DNA from: Phytopseudomonas punonensis
Lineage (GTDB): Bacteria > Pseudomonadota > Gammaproteobacteria > Pseudomonadales > Pseudomonadaceae
Length of the DNA: 64,000 nt
Reading direction: 5' to 3'
Assembly: GCF_900142655.1 (NCBI RefSeq)
Contig: NZ_FRBQ01000003.1
Coordinates: forward strand, 250,060 to 314,059
This document shows positions 39,584-50,341 of this stretch, in pieces (within the stretch, counting starts at the first letter, position 1; each line of letters opens with the position of its first letter). Position numbers and translations under genes: made by a program. Under the pieces are notes generated by a model. It was not told the DNA's origin and made no database searches. It saw only the letters and a list, made by a program, of their open reading frames with translations.

Positions 39584-40186
39584 TCAGCGTCGGGTAGGCA
39601 ATGCTGCGATCACGTCTTCAGCCTGCAGGCCCTTGTCGCGCTGCATCACGGAGAACTCCACGCGCTGGCCTTCGACCAGTACGCGGTGGCCTTCGCCGCG
39701 GATCGCGCGAAAGTGCACGAAAATATCTTCGCCAGCATCGCGGGAAATAAAGCCGAAGCCCTTGGAGGTGTTGAACCACTTGACCGTACCGGTCTCGCGA
39801 TCACCCAGGTCCTGCTGGACAGCCGCCTTCTTTCTGTCGAAGCGCAGGTTGGTGGCCAGGTGCAAGGCAACTGCAAGGGCAATGATCGATAAGCTGAACA
39901 GCAAGGCAGGTTGCTCGGCGATCAACGGCAGCGGAGCAAGCAGGATCAGTGCTTGCAGCAAGGTGCCGAGGATCAGCAGTGCGCACGCGAGGTTCTGAAA
40001 GTGCTGCCGCACGTTGTTGTGCCACAGGGGGAACTGTGTGGCCAGCAGCAGGTTAAGAAAGCCAAAGAGTGCCAAGCTTAGAGCATCAGGGTATTGCAGG
40101 AACGGCTGGAGGCCGTCGCTCAGGCCGGGGGCTACTGATAACAGCAGGGCTGAGAGCCCCACCAGCAGGTGGACGATTTTCAACAT
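39584..40186 (-). CDS. Membrane-anchored cold-shock-domain protein
   Basis: A 200-aa protein with four hydrophobic helices (for example [16 protein letters not shown] and [18 protein letters not shown]), followed by a C-terminal cold-shock domain (about 133-197). RNP1 is KGFGFIS and RNP2 is [10 protein letters not shown], with the domain start [10 protein letters not shown]. An even number of helices would place the RNA/DNA-binding domain in the cytoplasm. The start is uncertain: ATG 40186 gives the above, while GTG 40315 would add 43 residues including another hydrophobic stretch. It is flanked by terminators and is not in an operon. Confidence 0.82.
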   Translation of the reverse strand: MLKIVHLLVGLSALLLSVAPGLSDGLQPFLQYPDALSLALFGFLNLLLATQFPLWHNNVRQHFQNLACALLILGTLLQALILLAPLPLIAEQPALLFSLSIIALAVALHLATNLRFDRKKAAVQQDLGDRETGTVKWFNTSKGFGFISRDAGEDIFVHFRAIRGEGHRVLVEGQRVEFSVMQRDKGLQAEDVIAALPTRR

Positions 40187-40402
40187 ATTCAACGCACTCA
40201 CTAGATAAAGGATCACCAGGAAGAGCTGGCTCCACGCGATTTGCCGTGACGTAAGGGCGATGAAAGTTCGGGAGGGCCAGCCTATGCGCCTGCCCAAGAA
40301 ATTGGGTGACAGCACGGGGCGTATTTAACAGCAAAGGAGGGGGTATCTCAAATCAACAGCGTGGCGGAGGTTTTTTGCATGACGCTGGTAGTGTAGAAAA
40401 AC

Positions 40403-40430
40403 AATGGCCGCCCTGCAGGCGGCCATTTTT
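40403..40430 (-). terminator. Terminator of dps
   Basis: AATGGCCGCC and GGCGGCCATT form a 10-bp stem with loop CTGCA, with T-rich flanks on both strands. It lies 9 nt beyond the dps stop. Confidence 0.88.
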
Positions 40431-40438
40431 CAGCGCGA

Positions 40439-40909
40439 TCAGGCAGCCAGAAGGCTGCGCAGCATCCACGCGGTTTTTTCGTGAACCTGCATGCGCTGAG
40501 TCAGCAGATCCGCAGTCGGCTCGTCGCTGACTTTGTCCAGCAACGGGAAGATGCCACGCGCGGTACGCACCACGGATTCCTGGCCTTGCACCAGCAGCTT
40601 GATCATTTCTTCAGCAGTTGGAATGCCTTCCTCTTCCTTGATTGAGGAAAGACGAGCATAGGCCGCATAGGTGCCTGGCGCCGGGAAGCCCAGGGCGCGA
40701 ATGCGCTCGGCAATCTGATCGACAGCCAGAGCAAGTTCGGTGTATTGGCCTTCGAACATCAGGTGCAGGGTGTTGAACATCGGCCCGGTAACGTTCCAGT
40801 GGAAGTTATGGGTCTTCAGATACAGGGTGTAGGTGTCAGCGAGCAGGCGCGACAGGCCTTCAGCGATGGAGGCGCGATCCTGTTCGGCAATTCCGATATT
40901 GATTTCCAT
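40439..40909 (-). CDS. dps: DNA-protecting/ferritin-like Dps protein
   Basis: A 156-aa four-helix ferroxidase that assembles into a 12-mer and stores iron while using peroxide. The intersubunit ferroxidase ligands are in [13 protein letters not shown] (His residues) and the [13 protein letters not shown] helix. It lacks the Lys-rich N-terminal tail seen in E. coli Dps, so strong DNA binding is uncertain. The gene stands alone between terminators. Confidence 0.92.
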   Translation of the reverse strand: MEINIGIAEQDRASIAEGLSRLLADTYTLYLKTHNFHWNVTGPMFNTLHLMFEGQYTELALAVDQIAERIRALGFPAPGTYAAYARLSSIKEEEGIPTAEEMIKLLVQGQESVVRTARGIFPLLDKVSDEPTADLLTQRMQVHEKTAWMLRSLLAA

Positions 40910-41095
40910 GGTTACTCTCCTGATTGGCCAATGGGTTAAGAGTCGATGACGAAAATCCTATCATGGCCGTTCGTCACATGCTCCGGGTTCGTCTCAATGA
41001 CGGTCATGCTTGGAATCAATCACTGTCGGCCTTGTTCCGCTCTTTTGCAGCGGCGCTGGCGCATATCACGTGCTGCACCCTGTCAATAAAGGCTA

Positions 41096-41101
41096 TATAA
41101 T
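41096..41101 (+). promoter_or_regulatory. Possible -10 element of aspS
   Basis: A perfect TATAAT lies about 93 nt before the aspS start. The expected -35 region (about 41073-41078) reads CTGCAC, a poor match, so this is only a suggestion. Confidence 0.35.
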
Positions 41102-41193
41102 TTCGCCCTTTTCACGCGTGCGGCTCAGCTGCTTTGCCTAAATGGCAGGCGATGTCGACGAATTCAGAACCGATCAGAGAAGCGAACCCGATC

Positions 41194-42969
41194 ATGATGC
41201 GCAGTCACTATTGCGGCCAGTTGAACGAAAGCCTGGATGGCCAGGAAATCTCCCTTTGCGGATGGGTTCACCGTCGCCGTGACCACGGTGGCGTGATCTT
41301 CCTTGATATCCGTGACCGTGAAGGTCTGGCTCAGGTGGTCTTCGACCCGGATCGTGCCGATACCTTCGCCAAGGCTGACCGTGTGCGCAGCGAGTACGTG
41401 GTCAAGATCACCGGCAAGGTACGCCTGCGTCCGGCCGGTGCGGTCAACGCCAACATGGCCAGCGGTGCCATCGAAGTGCTGGGCTATGAGCTGGAAGTGC
41501 TGAACGAAGCGGAAACCCCGCCGTTCCCGCTCAACGAATACTCCGACGTCGGCGAAGAAACTCGCCTGCGCTATCGCTTCATCGACCTGCGCCGTCCGGA
41601 AATGGCCGAGAAGCTCAAGCTGCGTTCGCGCATCACCTCGAGCATCCGTCGCTATCTGGACGAGAACGGCTTCCTCGACGTGGAAACGCCGATCCTCACT
41701 CGCGCTACGCCGGAAGGCGCGCGCGACTATCTGGTGCCGAGCCGTACCCACGCGGGTAGCTTCTTCGCGCTGCCGCAGTCGCCGCAGCTGTTCAAACAAC
41801 TGCTGATGGTTGCCGGTTTCGACCGTTACTACCAGATTGCCAAGTGCTTCCGCGACGAAGATCTGCGCGCCGACCGTCAGCCGGAGTTCACCCAGATCGA
41901 CATCGAGACCAGCTTCCTCGATGAAGCCGAAATCATGCACCTCACCGAGACCATGATTCGCAACCTGTTCAAGGAAGTGCTGGGCGTCGAGTTCGGTGAG
42001 CTGCCGCACATGACCCTGGCCGAAGCCATGCGTCGTTTCGGCTCCGACAAGCCGGACCTGCGTATTCCGATGGAGCTGGTTGACGTGGCCGATCAGCTCA
42101 AGGATGTCGACTTCAAGGTCTTCTCCGGCCCGGCCAACGACCCGAAAGGCCGTGTAGCTGCGTTGCGCGTTCCGGGTGGGGCGAGCATGCCGCGCAAGCA
42201 GATCGACGACTACACCAAGTTCGTCGGCAACTACGGGGCCAAGGGCCTGGCCTACATCAAGGTCAACGAGCGCGCCAAGGGTGTTGAAGGTCTGCAGTCG
42301 CCGATCGTCAAGAACATCGCCGAGCCGAACCTCAACACCATCCTCGACCGCGTTGGCGCCGTTGACGGTGACATCGTGTTCTTCGGCGCCGACAAGGCCA
42401 AGATCGTTAACGATGCCCTGGGTGCGCTGCGCATCAAGCTCGGCCATGATCTGAACCTGCTGACTGCCGAGTGGGCGCCGCTGTGGGTTGTCGACTTCCC
42501 GATGTTCGAAGAGAACGACGATGGCAGCCTGACCGCCATGCACCACCCGTTCACCTCGCCGAAGTGCAGCCCGGCCGAGCTGGAAGCCAACCCGGCCGAC
42601 GCCCTGTCTCGTGCCTACGATCTGGTGCTAAACGGCACTGAGCTGGGTGGTGGTTCGATCCGTATTCACGACAAGGCCATGCAGCAGACCGTATTCCGTG
42701 TGCTGGGCATTAGCGAAGACGAGCAGCAGGAGAAGTTCGGCTTCCTGCTCGACGCGCTGAAGTATGGTGCGCCGCCCCATGGTGGCCTGGCCTTCGGCCT
42801 TGACCGTCTGGTAATGCTGATGACCGGCGCCAGCTCGATTCGTGAAGTGATCGCCTTCCCGAAAACCCAGAGCGCGGCCTGCGTCATGACTCAGGCGCCG
42901 GGTGTGGTGGATGGCAAGTCGCTGCGCGAATTGCACATCCGTCTGCGCGAGCAACCCAAGGCCGAATAA
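41194..42969 (+). CDS. aspS: Aspartyl-tRNA synthetase (bacterial, with GAD domain)
   Basis: A 591-aa class IIb synthetase. The N-terminal OB domain has the anticodon-binding [14 protein letters not shown] and [17 protein letters not shown]. Motif 2 is [18 protein letters not shown], a GAD insertion occupies about 290-410, and motif 3 is [13 protein letters not shown]. Pseudomonas AspRS is generally non-discriminating (it also charges tRNA-Asn). ATG 41194 (MMRSHY) is the family start; the frame is open 60 nt further upstream. Confidence 0.96.
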   Translation: MMRSHYCGQLNESLDGQEISLCGWVHRRRDHGGVIFLDIRDREGLAQVVFDPDRADTFAKADRVRSEYVVKITGKVRLRPAGAVNANMASGAIEVLGYELEVLNEAETPPFPLNEYSDVGEETRLRYRFIDLRRPEMAEKLKLRSRITSSIRRYLDENGFLDVETPILTRATPEGARDYLVPSRTHAGSFFALPQSPQLFKQLLMVAGFDRYYQIAKCFRDEDLRADRQPEFTQIDIETSFLDEAEIMHLTETMIRNLFKEVLGVEFGELPHMTLAEAMRRFGSDKPDLRIPMELVDVADQLKDVDFKVFSGPANDPKGRVAALRVPGGASMPRKQIDDYTKFVGNYGAKGLAYIKVNERAKGVEGLQSPIVKNIAEPNLNTILDRVGAVDGDIVFFGADKAKIVNDALGALRIKLGHDLNLLTAEWAPLWVVDFPMFEENDDGSLTAMHHPFTSPKCSPAELEANPADALSRAYDLVLNGTELGGGSIRIHDKAMQQTVFRVLGISEDEQQEKFGFLLDALKYGAPPHGGLAFGLDRLVMLMTGASSIREVIAFPKTQSAACVMTQAPGVVDGKSLRELHIRLREQPKAE

Positions 42970-42977
42970 GCCGACAC

Positions 42978-43003
42978 AAGAAGCCTGGTTATCCAGGCTT
43001 CTT
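42978..43003 (+). terminator. Terminator of aspS
   Basis: AAGAAGCCTGG and CCAGGCTTCTT form an 11-bp stem around TTAT, 9 nt after the aspS stop. The T-run after it is weak (CGTTATT), so termination may be partial and yebC may be partly co-transcribed. Confidence 0.75.
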
Positions 43004-43009
43004 CGTTAT

Positions 43010-43046
43010 TGGACGGAGAGACTCGAACTCTCACACCTTCGTAACC
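43010..43046 (-). other. tRNA-Leu-like 3' fragment (variable-arm end and T-arm)
   Basis: On the minus strand, GAGAG (43032-43028), loop TTCGAGT and CTCTC (43020-43016) form a perfect 5-bp T-arm. It is preceded by ACGAAGGTGT, like the end of a class II variable arm, and followed by CGTCCAA. The run matches the 3' part of Pseudomonas tRNA-Leu genes as I remember them. No D-arm, anticodon arm or 5' acceptor strand exists upstream on that strand (it would fall in yebC). It is therefore a fragment, perhaps a relic of integration or recombination. Confidence 0.6.
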
Positions 43047-43068
43047 AAGCAAAAAGTTGGAGTTGAAT

Positions 43069-43815
43069 ATGGCCGGTCATTCCAAATGGGCCAACATCAA
43101 GCACCGCAAAGGTCGCCAGGACGCCAAGCGCGGCAAGATCTTCACCAAGCTGATTCGTGAGCTGACCGTCGCTGCCAAGCACGGCGGGCCGATTCCGGCG
43201 GACAACCCGCGCCTGCGTTTGGCTGTCGACAAAGCGCTGACCAACAACATGTCGCGCGACGTGATTGATCGCGCCATCGCCCGTGGTGCTGGCAACAACG
43301 AAGCCGATAACGTCGTCGAGTTCAGTTACGAAGGTTACGCGCCTAGTGGCGTGGCGATTATCGTCGAGGTGATGACCGATAACCGCAATCGTACCGCTGC
43401 CGAAGTGCGTCATGCGTTCACCAAGTGCGGTGGCAACCTTGGCACCGATGGCTCTGTCGCCTATATGTTCGACCGCAAGGGGCAGATCAGCTTCGCCTCC
43501 GTTGATGAGGATGCGCTGATGGAAGCGGCCCTGGAAGCAGGCGCCGATGATGTGGAGATGGGCGAGGAGGGCGCCGCTTTAGTGTCGACCAGCTTTACCG
43601 AATTCCACGCCGTCAACGAAGCCTTGGCTGCGGCCGGTTTCAAGGCCGAGGAGGCGGAGATTGCCATGATCCCCTCGATCATTGCGCCGATTACCGATCT
43701 GGAAACCGCGCAAAAAGTCTTCAAGCTCATCGACATGCTCGAAGACCTGGACGACGTGCAGAACGTCTACCACAACGCCGAAGTCTCGGACGAGATCATG
43801 GAACAGCTCGGCTGA
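43069..43815 (+). CDS. yebC: YebC/PmpR-family transcriptional regulator
   Basis: A 248-aa protein. The family start [20 protein letters not shown] is unmistakable, as are the domain II/III motifs [17 protein letters not shown] and VAYMFDRKG. In P. aeruginosa the ortholog PmpR represses quorum-sensing regulator pqsR. ATG 43069 is the family start; the frame is open 12 nt further up. Located between aspS and ruvC, as in many gamma-proteobacteria. Confidence 0.95.
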   Translation: MAGHSKWANIKHRKGRQDAKRGKIFTKLIRELTVAAKHGGPIPADNPRLRLAVDKALTNNMSRDVIDRAIARGAGNNEADNVVEFSYEGYAPSGVAIIVEVMTDNRNRTAAEVRHAFTKCGGNLGTDGSVAYMFDRKGQISFASVDEDALMEAALEAGADDVEMGEEGAALVSTSFTEFHAVNEALAAAGFKAEEAEIAMIPSIIAPITDLETAQKVFKLIDMLEDLDDVQNVYHNAEVSDEIMEQLG

Positions 43816-43833
43816 TCCATATAAAAGGTACCG

Positions 43834-43869
43834 AAGCCGGAAGTCGCTTGAGGCGCTTCCGGCTTTTTT
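43834..43869 (+). terminator. Terminator of yebC
   Basis: AAGCCGGAAG and CTTCCGGCTT form a 10-bp stem, then six T residues. It lies 18 nt after the yebC stop. Confidence 0.88.
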
Positions 43870-44013
43870 ATGTCCAGCGTACGGGTTCGCATAAACGCCT
43901 CGCTGTGAGCCTGCTCTGGAATCCCGAGGATGACGGCGCGGCATTGACGACCCTATACTCGCGCCTGGATAAATAGACAGTGTGGCGACGCAAGCCACTG
44001 GTGGATAAAAGGC

Positions 44014-44538
44014 ATGACGCTGATTCTGGGAATCGACCCCGGCTCCCGCATTACCGGTTACGGCGTGATTCGCGATACCGGGCGCACCTGTGAATATGTG
44101 GCGTCAGGCTGTATTCGAACGGGCAACGGGCCGCTGCCGGAGCGCCTGCAGATCGTCTTTCGCGGCGTCAGTGAGGTGATCAGCACCTTCGGGCCGGTGA
44201 CCATGGGCATTGAGCAGGTCTTTATGGCGCGTAACGCGGATTCGGCGCTGAAACTCGGCCAGGCCCGCGGCGCCGCTATCGTCGCTGCCATGGAAGCCGG
44301 TCTGGAAATCAGTGAGTACACCGCAACCCAGGTCAAGCAGGCGGTGGTCGGCACGGGCGGTGCCGATAAAGAGCAGGTGCAGATGATGGTCATGCATCTG
44401 CTCAAGCTGGTGCAGAAGCCGCAGATCGACGCTTCGGATGCGCTGGGTATCGCTCTGTGTCATGCCCATCATCGACAGAGCCTGATTCCCCATGGGCTGG
44501 CCAGCGCCAAACGGCGTGGTGGGCGGCTTCGTTTATAA
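44014..44538 (+). CDS. ruvC: Holliday junction resolvase RuvC
   Basis: A 174-aa endonuclease. The four catalytic acidic residues are in ILGIDPG (Asp7), MGIEQVF and the pair [15 protein letters not shown]. It cuts Holliday junctions held by RuvAB. First gene of ruvC-ruvA-ruvB; the ruvC-ruvA gap is 83 nt. Confidence 0.95.
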   Translation: MTLILGIDPGSRITGYGVIRDTGRTCEYVASGCIRTGNGPLPERLQIVFRGVSEVISTFGPVTMGIEQVFMARNADSALKLGQARGAAIVAAMEAGLEISEYTATQVKQAVVGTGGADKEQVQMMVMHLLKLVQKPQIDASDALGIALCHAHHRQSLIPHGLASAKRRGGRLRL

Positions 44539-44621
44539 GTAGCTGTCATGCGCTCTGCTGTTTGCATGGCTGCGCACGTGACGCCGAACAGTATTGAACC
44601 TTCTACTTGAGGAATGCGCCG

Positions 44622-45227
44622 GTGATCGGACGTTTACGCGGCACCCTGGCGGAAAAGCAGCCGCCACATTTGATTCTGGATGTGAATGGTCTGGGCTATG
44701 AGCTGGAAGTCCCCATGACCACGTTGTACCGTTTGCCCCCCGTGGGTGAGCCGCTGACGCTGCATACCCATCTGGTGGTGCGTGAAGATGCTCACCTGCT
44801 GTATGGCTTTTTCGAGAAGCGTGAGCGTCAGCTATTTCGCGAGTTGATTCGCCTCAATGGGGTGGGGCCCAAGTTGGCGCTGGCGTTGATGTCCGGCTTG
44901 GAAGTGGACGAACTGGTGCGTTGCGTGCAGGTACAGGACACGGCTGCGTTGGTGAAGATTCCAGGTGTTGGCAAGAAAACCGCTGAGCGGCTGCTGGTAG
45001 AGCTCAAGGATCGTTTCAAAGCTTGGGAGGCGGTACCTGGCATGGCGCCACTAGTGGTTGAACCTCGCGCAGGGGGCGCAGTCTCAAACGCGGAGAATGA
45101 TGCGGTCAGCGCACTTATCTCTCTGGGTTACAAACCTCAGGAAGCCAGCCGTGCCGTTTCGGCGATCAAAGAAGATGGGTTGAGTAGTGAAGACATGATT
45201 CGTCGCGCGCTGAAGGGAATGCTGTAA
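44622..45227 (+). CDS. ruvA: Holliday junction DNA helicase subunit RuvA
   Basis: A 201-aa tetrameric protein that binds the four-way junction. It has an N-terminal OB fold ([20 protein letters not shown]), two helix-hairpin-helix motifs ([13 protein letters not shown] and [18 protein letters not shown]) and a C-terminal RuvB-binding domain. The start is GTG 44622, with GAGGAA 7 nt upstream. Its stop immediately precedes the ruvB ATG. Confidence 0.95.
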   Translation: MIGRLRGTLAEKQPPHLILDVNGLGYELEVPMTTLYRLPPVGEPLTLHTHLVVREDAHLLYGFFEKRERQLFRELIRLNGVGPKLALALMSGLEVDELVRCVQVQDTAALVKIPGVGKKTAERLLVELKDRFKAWEAVPGMAPLVVEPRAGGAVSNAENDAVSALISLGYKPQEASRAVSAIKEDGLSSEDMIRRALKGML

Positions 45228-46283
45228 ATGCTCGAAGCAGACAGGCTGGTCACGGCAAGTGGTCGCGACCGCGAAGAGCAGGTCGACCGCGCCATTCGCC
45301 CGCTGAAACTGGCCGAATACATTGGTCAGCCCGTCGTGCGCGAGCAGATGGAGTTGTTCATCCAGGCAGCCCGCGGCCGCAAGGAATCTCTCGATCACAC
45401 GCTGATCTTCGGCCCGCCGGGTCTGGGCAAAACCACCCTGGCCAATATCATCGCCCAGGAAATGAACGTTTCCATCAAGAGTACCTCGGGTCCAGTGCTC
45501 GAGCGGCCGGGTGATCTGGCCGCGCTGCTAACCAATCTTGAGCCTGGCGATGTGTTGTTTATCGACGAGATCCACCGCCTTTCACCCATAGTGGAAGAAG
45601 TGCTGTATCCGGCGATGGAAGATTTTCAGCTCGACATCATGATCGGCGAGGGGCCCGCCGCCCGCTCGATCAAGCTCGACCTACCGCCGTTTACCCTCGT
45701 TGGCGCGACCACTCGAGCAGGCATGCTGACCAATCCGCTGCGCGATCGCTTTGGTATCGTGCAGCGCCTTGAGTTTTATAACACCGAAGACCTGGCCACC
45801 ATTATCATGCGCGCGGCCGGCATCCTAGGTTTACCCATCGAGCCAGAGGGCGCGTTCGAGATTGCTCGCCGGGCTCGCGGCACGCCGCGTATCGCCAACC
45901 GCTTGCTGCGCCGTGTGCGCGACTTCGCGGAAGTACGCGGGCAGGGCGATATCACCCGGCAGATTGCCGACTTGGCGTTGAACCTGCTGGATGTCGACGA
46001 GCGCGGTTTCGATCATCAGGATCGCCGCCTGCTGTTGACCATGATCGAGAAATTCGATGGCGGCCCAGTCGGCGTTGACAGCCTCGCTGCAGCCATTAGC
46101 GAAGAACGCCACACCATCGAAGATGTGCTCGAGCCCTACCTTATTCAGCAGGGGTACATCATGCGCACGCCGCGAGGCCGTGTGGTTACCCGGCATGCCT
46201 ATTTGCACTTCGGCCTCAACCTACCGAAACGCATGGACGAGCGACCTACGCTTGACCTGTTCACCGATGGAGAAGGGCAATGA
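45228..46283 (+). CDS. ruvB: Holliday junction branch-migration ATPase RuvB
   Basis: A 351-aa AAA+ motor. It has Walker [12 protein letters not shown], Walker [10 protein letters not shown], sensor [18 protein letters not shown] with the arginine finger, and a winged-helix C-terminus with [13 protein letters not shown]. It directly follows ruvA. Confidence 0.96.
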   Translation: MLEADRLVTASGRDREEQVDRAIRPLKLAEYIGQPVVREQMELFIQAARGRKESLDHTLIFGPPGLGKTTLANIIAQEMNVSIKSTSGPVLERPGDLAALLTNLEPGDVLFIDEIHRLSPIVEEVLYPAMEDFQLDIMIGEGPAARSIKLDLPPFTLVGATTRAGMLTNPLRDRFGIVQRLEFYNTEDLATIIMRAAGILGLPIEPEGAFEIARRARGTPRIANRLLRRVRDFAEVRGQGDITRQIADLALNLLDVDERGFDHQDRRLLLTMIEKFDGGPVGVDSLAAAISEERHTIEDVLEPYLIQQGYIMRTPRGRVVTRHAYLHFGLNLPKRMDERPTLDLFTDGEGQ

Positions 46284-46333
46284 AAAAAATACTTGCCTGC
46301 CTGATTGGCAAGACACGGGGCTGGCACTAGAGT

Positions 46334-46786
46334 ATGCGCGCGCAAAACGGAGTTCAGCCGTTCGCCCATCGCTGTCGTGTCTATTACGAAGATACCGATG
46401 CTGGCGGAGTCGTTTATTACGTCAACTACCTCAAGTTCATGGAGCGGGCTCGCACCGAGAGGCTGCGCGAATTGGGTTTTGCCCAGTCGACGCTGGCCGG
46501 TGAGGGGCTGTTGTTCGTTGTCCATTCCAGCGAGGCGCGCTATCACGCGCCGGCGCGATTGGATGACGAGTTGTCTGTCAGTGCTGAAGTGCTTGAGTTG
46601 AACCGTGCCAGCCTACGCTTTCGTCAACAGGTGAGGCGGGTTGCGGATAATGCGCTGCTCTGTGAAGGGCAGTTTCTGGTGGCCTGTGTGCGCGCCGATA
46701 ATTTCAAACCCCGGGCCATGCCCTTGCCTCTGCGAACAGCGTTCGCCGAGCAGGGCGGTGCCGGTACATCTACTGCAGGAGATTAA
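46334..46786 (+). CDS. ybgC: Acyl-CoA thioesterase YbgC (Tol-Pal associated)
   Basis: A 150-aa hot-dog thioesterase. The catalytic Asp lies in the signature [21 protein letters not shown], near residues 15-35. It is the first gene of the conserved ybgC-tolQRAB-pal-cpoB cluster, and a GTG starts tolQ 3 nt later. It has been linked to phospholipid or acyl-carrier metabolism at the division site. Confidence 0.93.
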   Translation: MRAQNGVQPFAHRCRVYYEDTDAGGVVYYVNYLKFMERARTERLRELGFAQSTLAGEGLLFVVHSSEARYHAPARLDDELSVSAEVLELNRASLRFRQQVRRVADNALLCEGQFLVACVRADNFKPRAMPLPLRTAFAEQGGAGTSTAGD

Positions 46787-46788
46787 GC

Positions 46789-47490
46789 GTGGAAGCCAAC
46801 GCAAATGCCGTTGACCACATGTCGATGTGGAGTCTGATCAGCAACGCCAGCCTGGTGGTGCAGTTGGTAATGCTCACCCTGGTGGCCGCATCGGTCATGT
46901 CGTGGGTGATGATTTTCCAGCGCAGTAATTTCCTGCGCAGCGCCAAGCGCTCGCTGGATAACTTCGAGGAGCGTTTCTGGTCGGGTATCGACCTGTCCAA
47001 GCTCTATCGCCAGGCTGGCAGCAACCCGGATCCTGATTCGGGCCTGGAGCAGATCTTTCGCGCCGGTTTCAAGGAGTTCTCTCGTCTGCGTCAGCAGCCG
47101 GGTATGGATCCCGATGCCGTGATGGACGGCGTGGCGCGCTCCATGCGAGTTGCTATCTCCCGTGAGGAAGAGAAGCTCGAGCAGAGCTTGCCGTTCCTCG
47201 CCACCGTCGGCTCCACCAGTCCGTACATCGGCCTGTTCGGTACCGTTTGGGGGATCATGAACTCCTTTCGCGGCCTGGCTCAGGTGCAGCAGGCGACGCT
47301 CGCGACCGTTGCTCCCGGCATTGCCGAGGCGCTGATCGCTACAGCCATCGGCCTGTTCGCGGCGATTCCTGCCGTTATCGCCTACAACCGCTTCTCTGCC
47401 CGCGGTGAAATGCTGATCTCGCGCTACTACATGTTCGCCGACGAATTCCAGGCGATCCTGCACCGCAAAGTACACAGCAGCGAAGAATAA
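46789..47490 (+). CDS. tolQ: Tol-Pal energy-transducing protein TolQ
   Basis: A 233-aa proton-channel subunit with three membrane helices: one near residues 17-38, and two at about 140-200 with TIGLFAAIPAVIAYNRF. The family motif LPFLATVGSTSPYIGLFGTV is present. It starts with GTG at 46789. With TolR it couples the proton-motive force to TolA during outer-membrane constriction. Confidence 0.95.
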   Translation: MEANANAVDHMSMWSLISNASLVVQLVMLTLVAASVMSWVMIFQRSNFLRSAKRSLDNFEERFWSGIDLSKLYRQAGSNPDPDSGLEQIFRAGFKEFSRLRQQPGMDPDAVMDGVARSMRVAISREEEKLEQSLPFLATVGSTSPYIGLFGTVWGIMNSFRGLAQVQQATLATVAPGIAEALIATAIGLFAAIPAVIAYNRFSARGEMLISRYYMFADEFQAILHRKVHSSEE

Positions 47491-47523
47491 GCTTCCGGCG
47501 CACTCAATACAGGTTTTAAAACC

Positions 47524-47982
47524 ATGGCCAGAGCCAGAATTCGCAACAGACGCAAGCCCGTCGCCGAGATGAACGTGGTGCCCTACATCGACGTGATGTT
47601 GGTGCTGCTGGTCATCTTCATGGTGACGGCGCCGATGCTCAACCAGGGGGTCAAGGTCGACCTGCCGCAGGTCAGCAGTGAAGTGCTGCCCCAGGACAAT
47701 GACTCCAAGGTGCTGACGATCTCCATCAAGTCCGATAAGTCCTATTACTGGAACATGGGCACCGAAGTGGATACCGACACCGTTCAGGATCGCGCGCTGA
47801 CGCTGGAAGAGATGACCCGCGCCGTGACTGCGATCATCAACCAGACACGTAGCCAGGGTAAGCAGGTACAGGTGTTCGTGCGTGGCGACAAGGCCGTCGA
47901 CTACGGCACCGTGATGTCCGCCATGGGCGGTCTGCAGCAGGCAGGCGTTGGTAACGTCGGCCTGATCACCGAGGCGCCCTGA
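47524..47982 (+). CDS. tolR: Tol-Pal protein TolR
   Basis: A 152-aa single-span inner-membrane protein. The helix around YIDVMLVLLVIFMVTAPM carries the proton-relay Asp, and a periplasmic peptidoglycan-binding domain follows. Its TGA shares a base with the tolA ATG (TGATG). Confidence 0.95.
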   Translation: MARARIRNRRKPVAEMNVVPYIDVMLVLLVIFMVTAPMLNQGVKVDLPQVSSEVLPQDNDSKVLTISIKSDKSYYWNMGTEVDTDTVQDRALTLEEMTRAVTAIINQTRSQGKQVQVFVRGDKAVDYGTVMSAMGGLQQAGVGNVGLITEAP

Positions 47983-48986
47983 TGCAGCAGCGTGAACGCT
48001 CACCTTCGGAAAGCCTGTTCTGGCCGGTGGTCTGGGCCGTAGGGCTGCACGTGCTGATGTTCGGCATGCTGTTCGTCAGCTTCGCCTTCGCGCCCGACCT
48101 GCCGCCAGCAAAACCGATTGTGCAGGCTACCCTGTACCAACTGAAGTCGCAGAGTCAGGCCACTACCCAGACCAATCAGAAGATTGCTGGCGAGGCCAAG
48201 AAGACCGCTGCGCCGCAATACGAGACCGAGCAGCTCGAGCAGAAGAAGGCCGAGGCGGCAGCACAGGCCAAGGCTGAAGCGCAGAAGCAGCAGGCTGCTA
48301 AAGCGGCGGAACAAAAGAAAGCGGAAGAGGCTCAAAAAGCCGATGCAGCCAAGAAGGCCGAAGCAGATGCCGCAGCCAAGGCTGCCGAGCAGAAGAGGCT
48401 CGCTGATGTAGCCAAGGCGAAAGCTGCGCTGGAGGCCGACAAGAAGAAGGCCGCCGAAGCCGAGGCGAAGAAGAAAGCCGCTGAGGACGCCAAGAAAAAG
48501 GCAGCCGAAGAGGCGAAGAAAAAAGCAGCAGCCGATGCCGCTAAAAAGAAAGCCGCCGAAGATGCCAAGAAAAAGGCAGCGCAGGCAGCAGAGCGTAAAG
48601 CGGTAGAGGACAAGAAAGCGGCGGCATTGGCCGAGCTGCTTTCCGACGATACCGAGCGTCAGCAGGCACTGGCTGAAACGCAGGGTGATCAGACGGCAGG
48701 TAACTTCGATGACCTTATTCGTATGCGTGCTGCGGAGGGTTGGTCGCGACCACCAGGTGCCAATAGCAGCATGCGGGTCGTTTTGCAGATAAATATGTTG
48801 CCCGATGGCACCATTACCAACGTGAGCATTGCCAGCTCGAGTGGTAACGGACCATTTGACAGTTCGGCGGTAGCGGCGGTCAAGAATATTGGTCGTCTAG
48901 TTGAAATGCAGGGTCTGAGCGCTGCGGACTTCAATCCTTATCGCTCATTCAAGATGACCTTCACCCCTGAGGACTTAGCGTTGTGA
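47982..48986 (+). CDS. tolA: Tol-Pal bridging protein TolA
   Basis: A 334-aa protein with an N-terminal membrane anchor (about 13-33) with the Ser-His-type face [15 protein letters not shown] long Ala/Lys/Glu-rich helix (about 65-225, many KKKAAE-type repeats) spans the periplasm, and a compact C-terminal domain (about 235-334) contacts TolB/Pal and colicins. The low-complexity repeats explain several spurious reading frames here. It overlaps tolB by 4 nt (GTGA). Confidence 0.94.
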   Translation: MQQRERSPSESLFWPVVWAVGLHVLMFGMLFVSFAFAPDLPPAKPIVQATLYQLKSQSQATTQTNQKIAGEAKKTAAPQYETEQLEQKKAEAAAQAKAEAQKQQAAKAAEQKKAEEAQKADAAKKAEADAAAKAAEQKRLADVAKAKAALEADKKKAAEAEAKKKAAEDAKKKAAEEAKKKAAADAAKKKAAEDAKKKAAQAAERKAVEDKKAAALAELLSDDTERQQALAETQGDQTAGNFDDLIRMRAAEGWSRPPGANSSMRVVLQINMLPDGTITNVSIASSSGNGPFDSSAVAAVKNIGRLVEMQGLSAADFNPYRSFKMTFTPEDLAL

Positions 48987-50284
48987 TCAAGATTCTTAGA
49001 AGCTCTCTACTGATGCTCCTCTGTGTGGCCTCCGTGGCGATCGCGCAGGAAAAGAACATTCTGGTTAGCAGCGGCGCTGATCGAGCGATTCCAATCGCCG
49101 TGGTGCCGTTCGGCTGGCAGGGCGGCAATGTGCTGCCGGAAGACATTTCCACCATAGTCGGTAACGATCTGCGCAACTCCGGCGTATTCGAGCCGATCCC
49201 GCGCCAGAACATGATCAGCCTGCCAACTCAGGGCAGCGAAGTGATCTACCGCGACTGGAAAGCGCTCGGTGCACAATACGTACTGGTCGGTAACATCGTG
49301 CCCAACGGTGCGCGACTGCAAGTGCAGTTCGCCCTGTTCAACGTGGCAACCGAACAACAAGTGCTGACCGGCACTGTGGGGGGCGGTACTGATCAGTTGC
49401 GCGATATGGCTCACCACATCGCTGACCAGTCGTTCGAGAAACTCACCGGCGTCAAAGGTGCGTTCTCCACTCGTATGTTGTACGTCACTGCAGAGCGTTT
49501 CGGTGTAAACAACACCCGTTACACCCTGCAGCGCTCCGACTATGACGGCGCCCGCGCAGTTACCCTGCTGCAATCTCGTGAGCCGATCCTGTCGCCGTCT
49601 TTCGCGTCCGATGGCAAGCGCATCGCCTATGTATCGTTCGAGCAAAAGCGCCCACGTATCTTCGTGCAGCACATTGATACTGGCCGTCGTGAACAGGTCA
49701 CCAACTTCGAAGGCCTGAACGGCGCTCCGGCCTGGTCGCCGGATGGCACCAAGCTCGCCTTCACGCTGTCGCGTGATGGCAACCCGGAAATCTATGTAAT
49801 GGATATGGGGTCGCGTAACCTGCGCCGCATTACCAACCATTCGGCTATTGATACCGAACCGTTCTGGGGTAAGGATGGCCAAACCATCTATTTCACCTCC
49901 GACCGTTCCGGCAAACCACAGATTTATAAGACCAACATCAATTCTGGTGCGGTCGATCGAGTGACCTTCGTCGGTAACTACAATGCCAACCCTAAATTGT
50001 CCGCCGACGAAAAAACCCTGGTAATGATTCATCGCCAGGATGGTTACACCGTGTTCAAGGTAGCGGCTCAGGACCTTGAGCGGGGCAATCTGCGAATTCT
50101 TTCAGACACAAGTTTGGATGAGTCGCCTACTGTTGCGCCCAATGGCACCATGGTAATCTACGCTACCCGCCAGCAGGGGCGGGGAGTCCTGATGTTAGCG
50201 TCCACTAATGGTCGCGTTAGGCTCCCTCTACCTACCGCTCAAGGCGAAGTTCGAGAGCCATCCTGGTCCCCCTTCCTGAACTGA
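48983..50284 (+). CDS. tolB: Tol-Pal periplasmic beta-propeller TolB
   Basis: A 433-aa periplasmic protein. Signal peptide (1-21, ending AIAQE), an N-terminal alpha/beta domain and a six-bladed propeller with repeated blades such as [20 protein letters not shown]. The start is GTG 48983, inside the tolA stop. It binds Pal and TolA. Confidence 0.95.
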   Translation: MIKILRSSLLMLLCVASVAIAQEKNILVSSGADRAIPIAVVPFGWQGGNVLPEDISTIVGNDLRNSGVFEPIPRQNMISLPTQGSEVIYRDWKALGAQYVLVGNIVPNGARLQVQFALFNVATEQQVLTGTVGGGTDQLRDMAHHIADQSFEKLTGVKGAFSTRMLYVTAERFGVNNTRYTLQRSDYDGARAVTLLQSREPILSPSFASDGKRIAYVSFEQKRPRIFVQHIDTGRREQVTNFEGLNGAPAWSPDGTKLAFTLSRDGNPEIYVMDMGSRNLRRITNHSAIDTEPFWGKDGQTIYFTSDRSGKPQIYKTNINSGAVDRVTFVGNYNANPKLSADEKTLVMIHRQDGYTVFKVAAQDLERGNLRILSDTSLDESPTVAPNGTMVIYATRQQGRGVLMLASTNGRVRLPLPTAQGEVREPSWSPFLN

Positions 50285-50341
50285 TGCGCGGTGCTTTACC
50301 TGTTTGATGCTTAACACACTGGGGTTCATTAGGAGTTACAC

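Noticed and set aside
41164..42546. 460-codon open frame antisense to aspS
   Set aside because: aspS is complete with all class II motifs on the other strand; this frame is its shadow.
48240..48640. Apparent tandem repeat array
   Set aside because: It is the Ala/Lys/Glu-rich helical region of TolA, a normal feature of the family.
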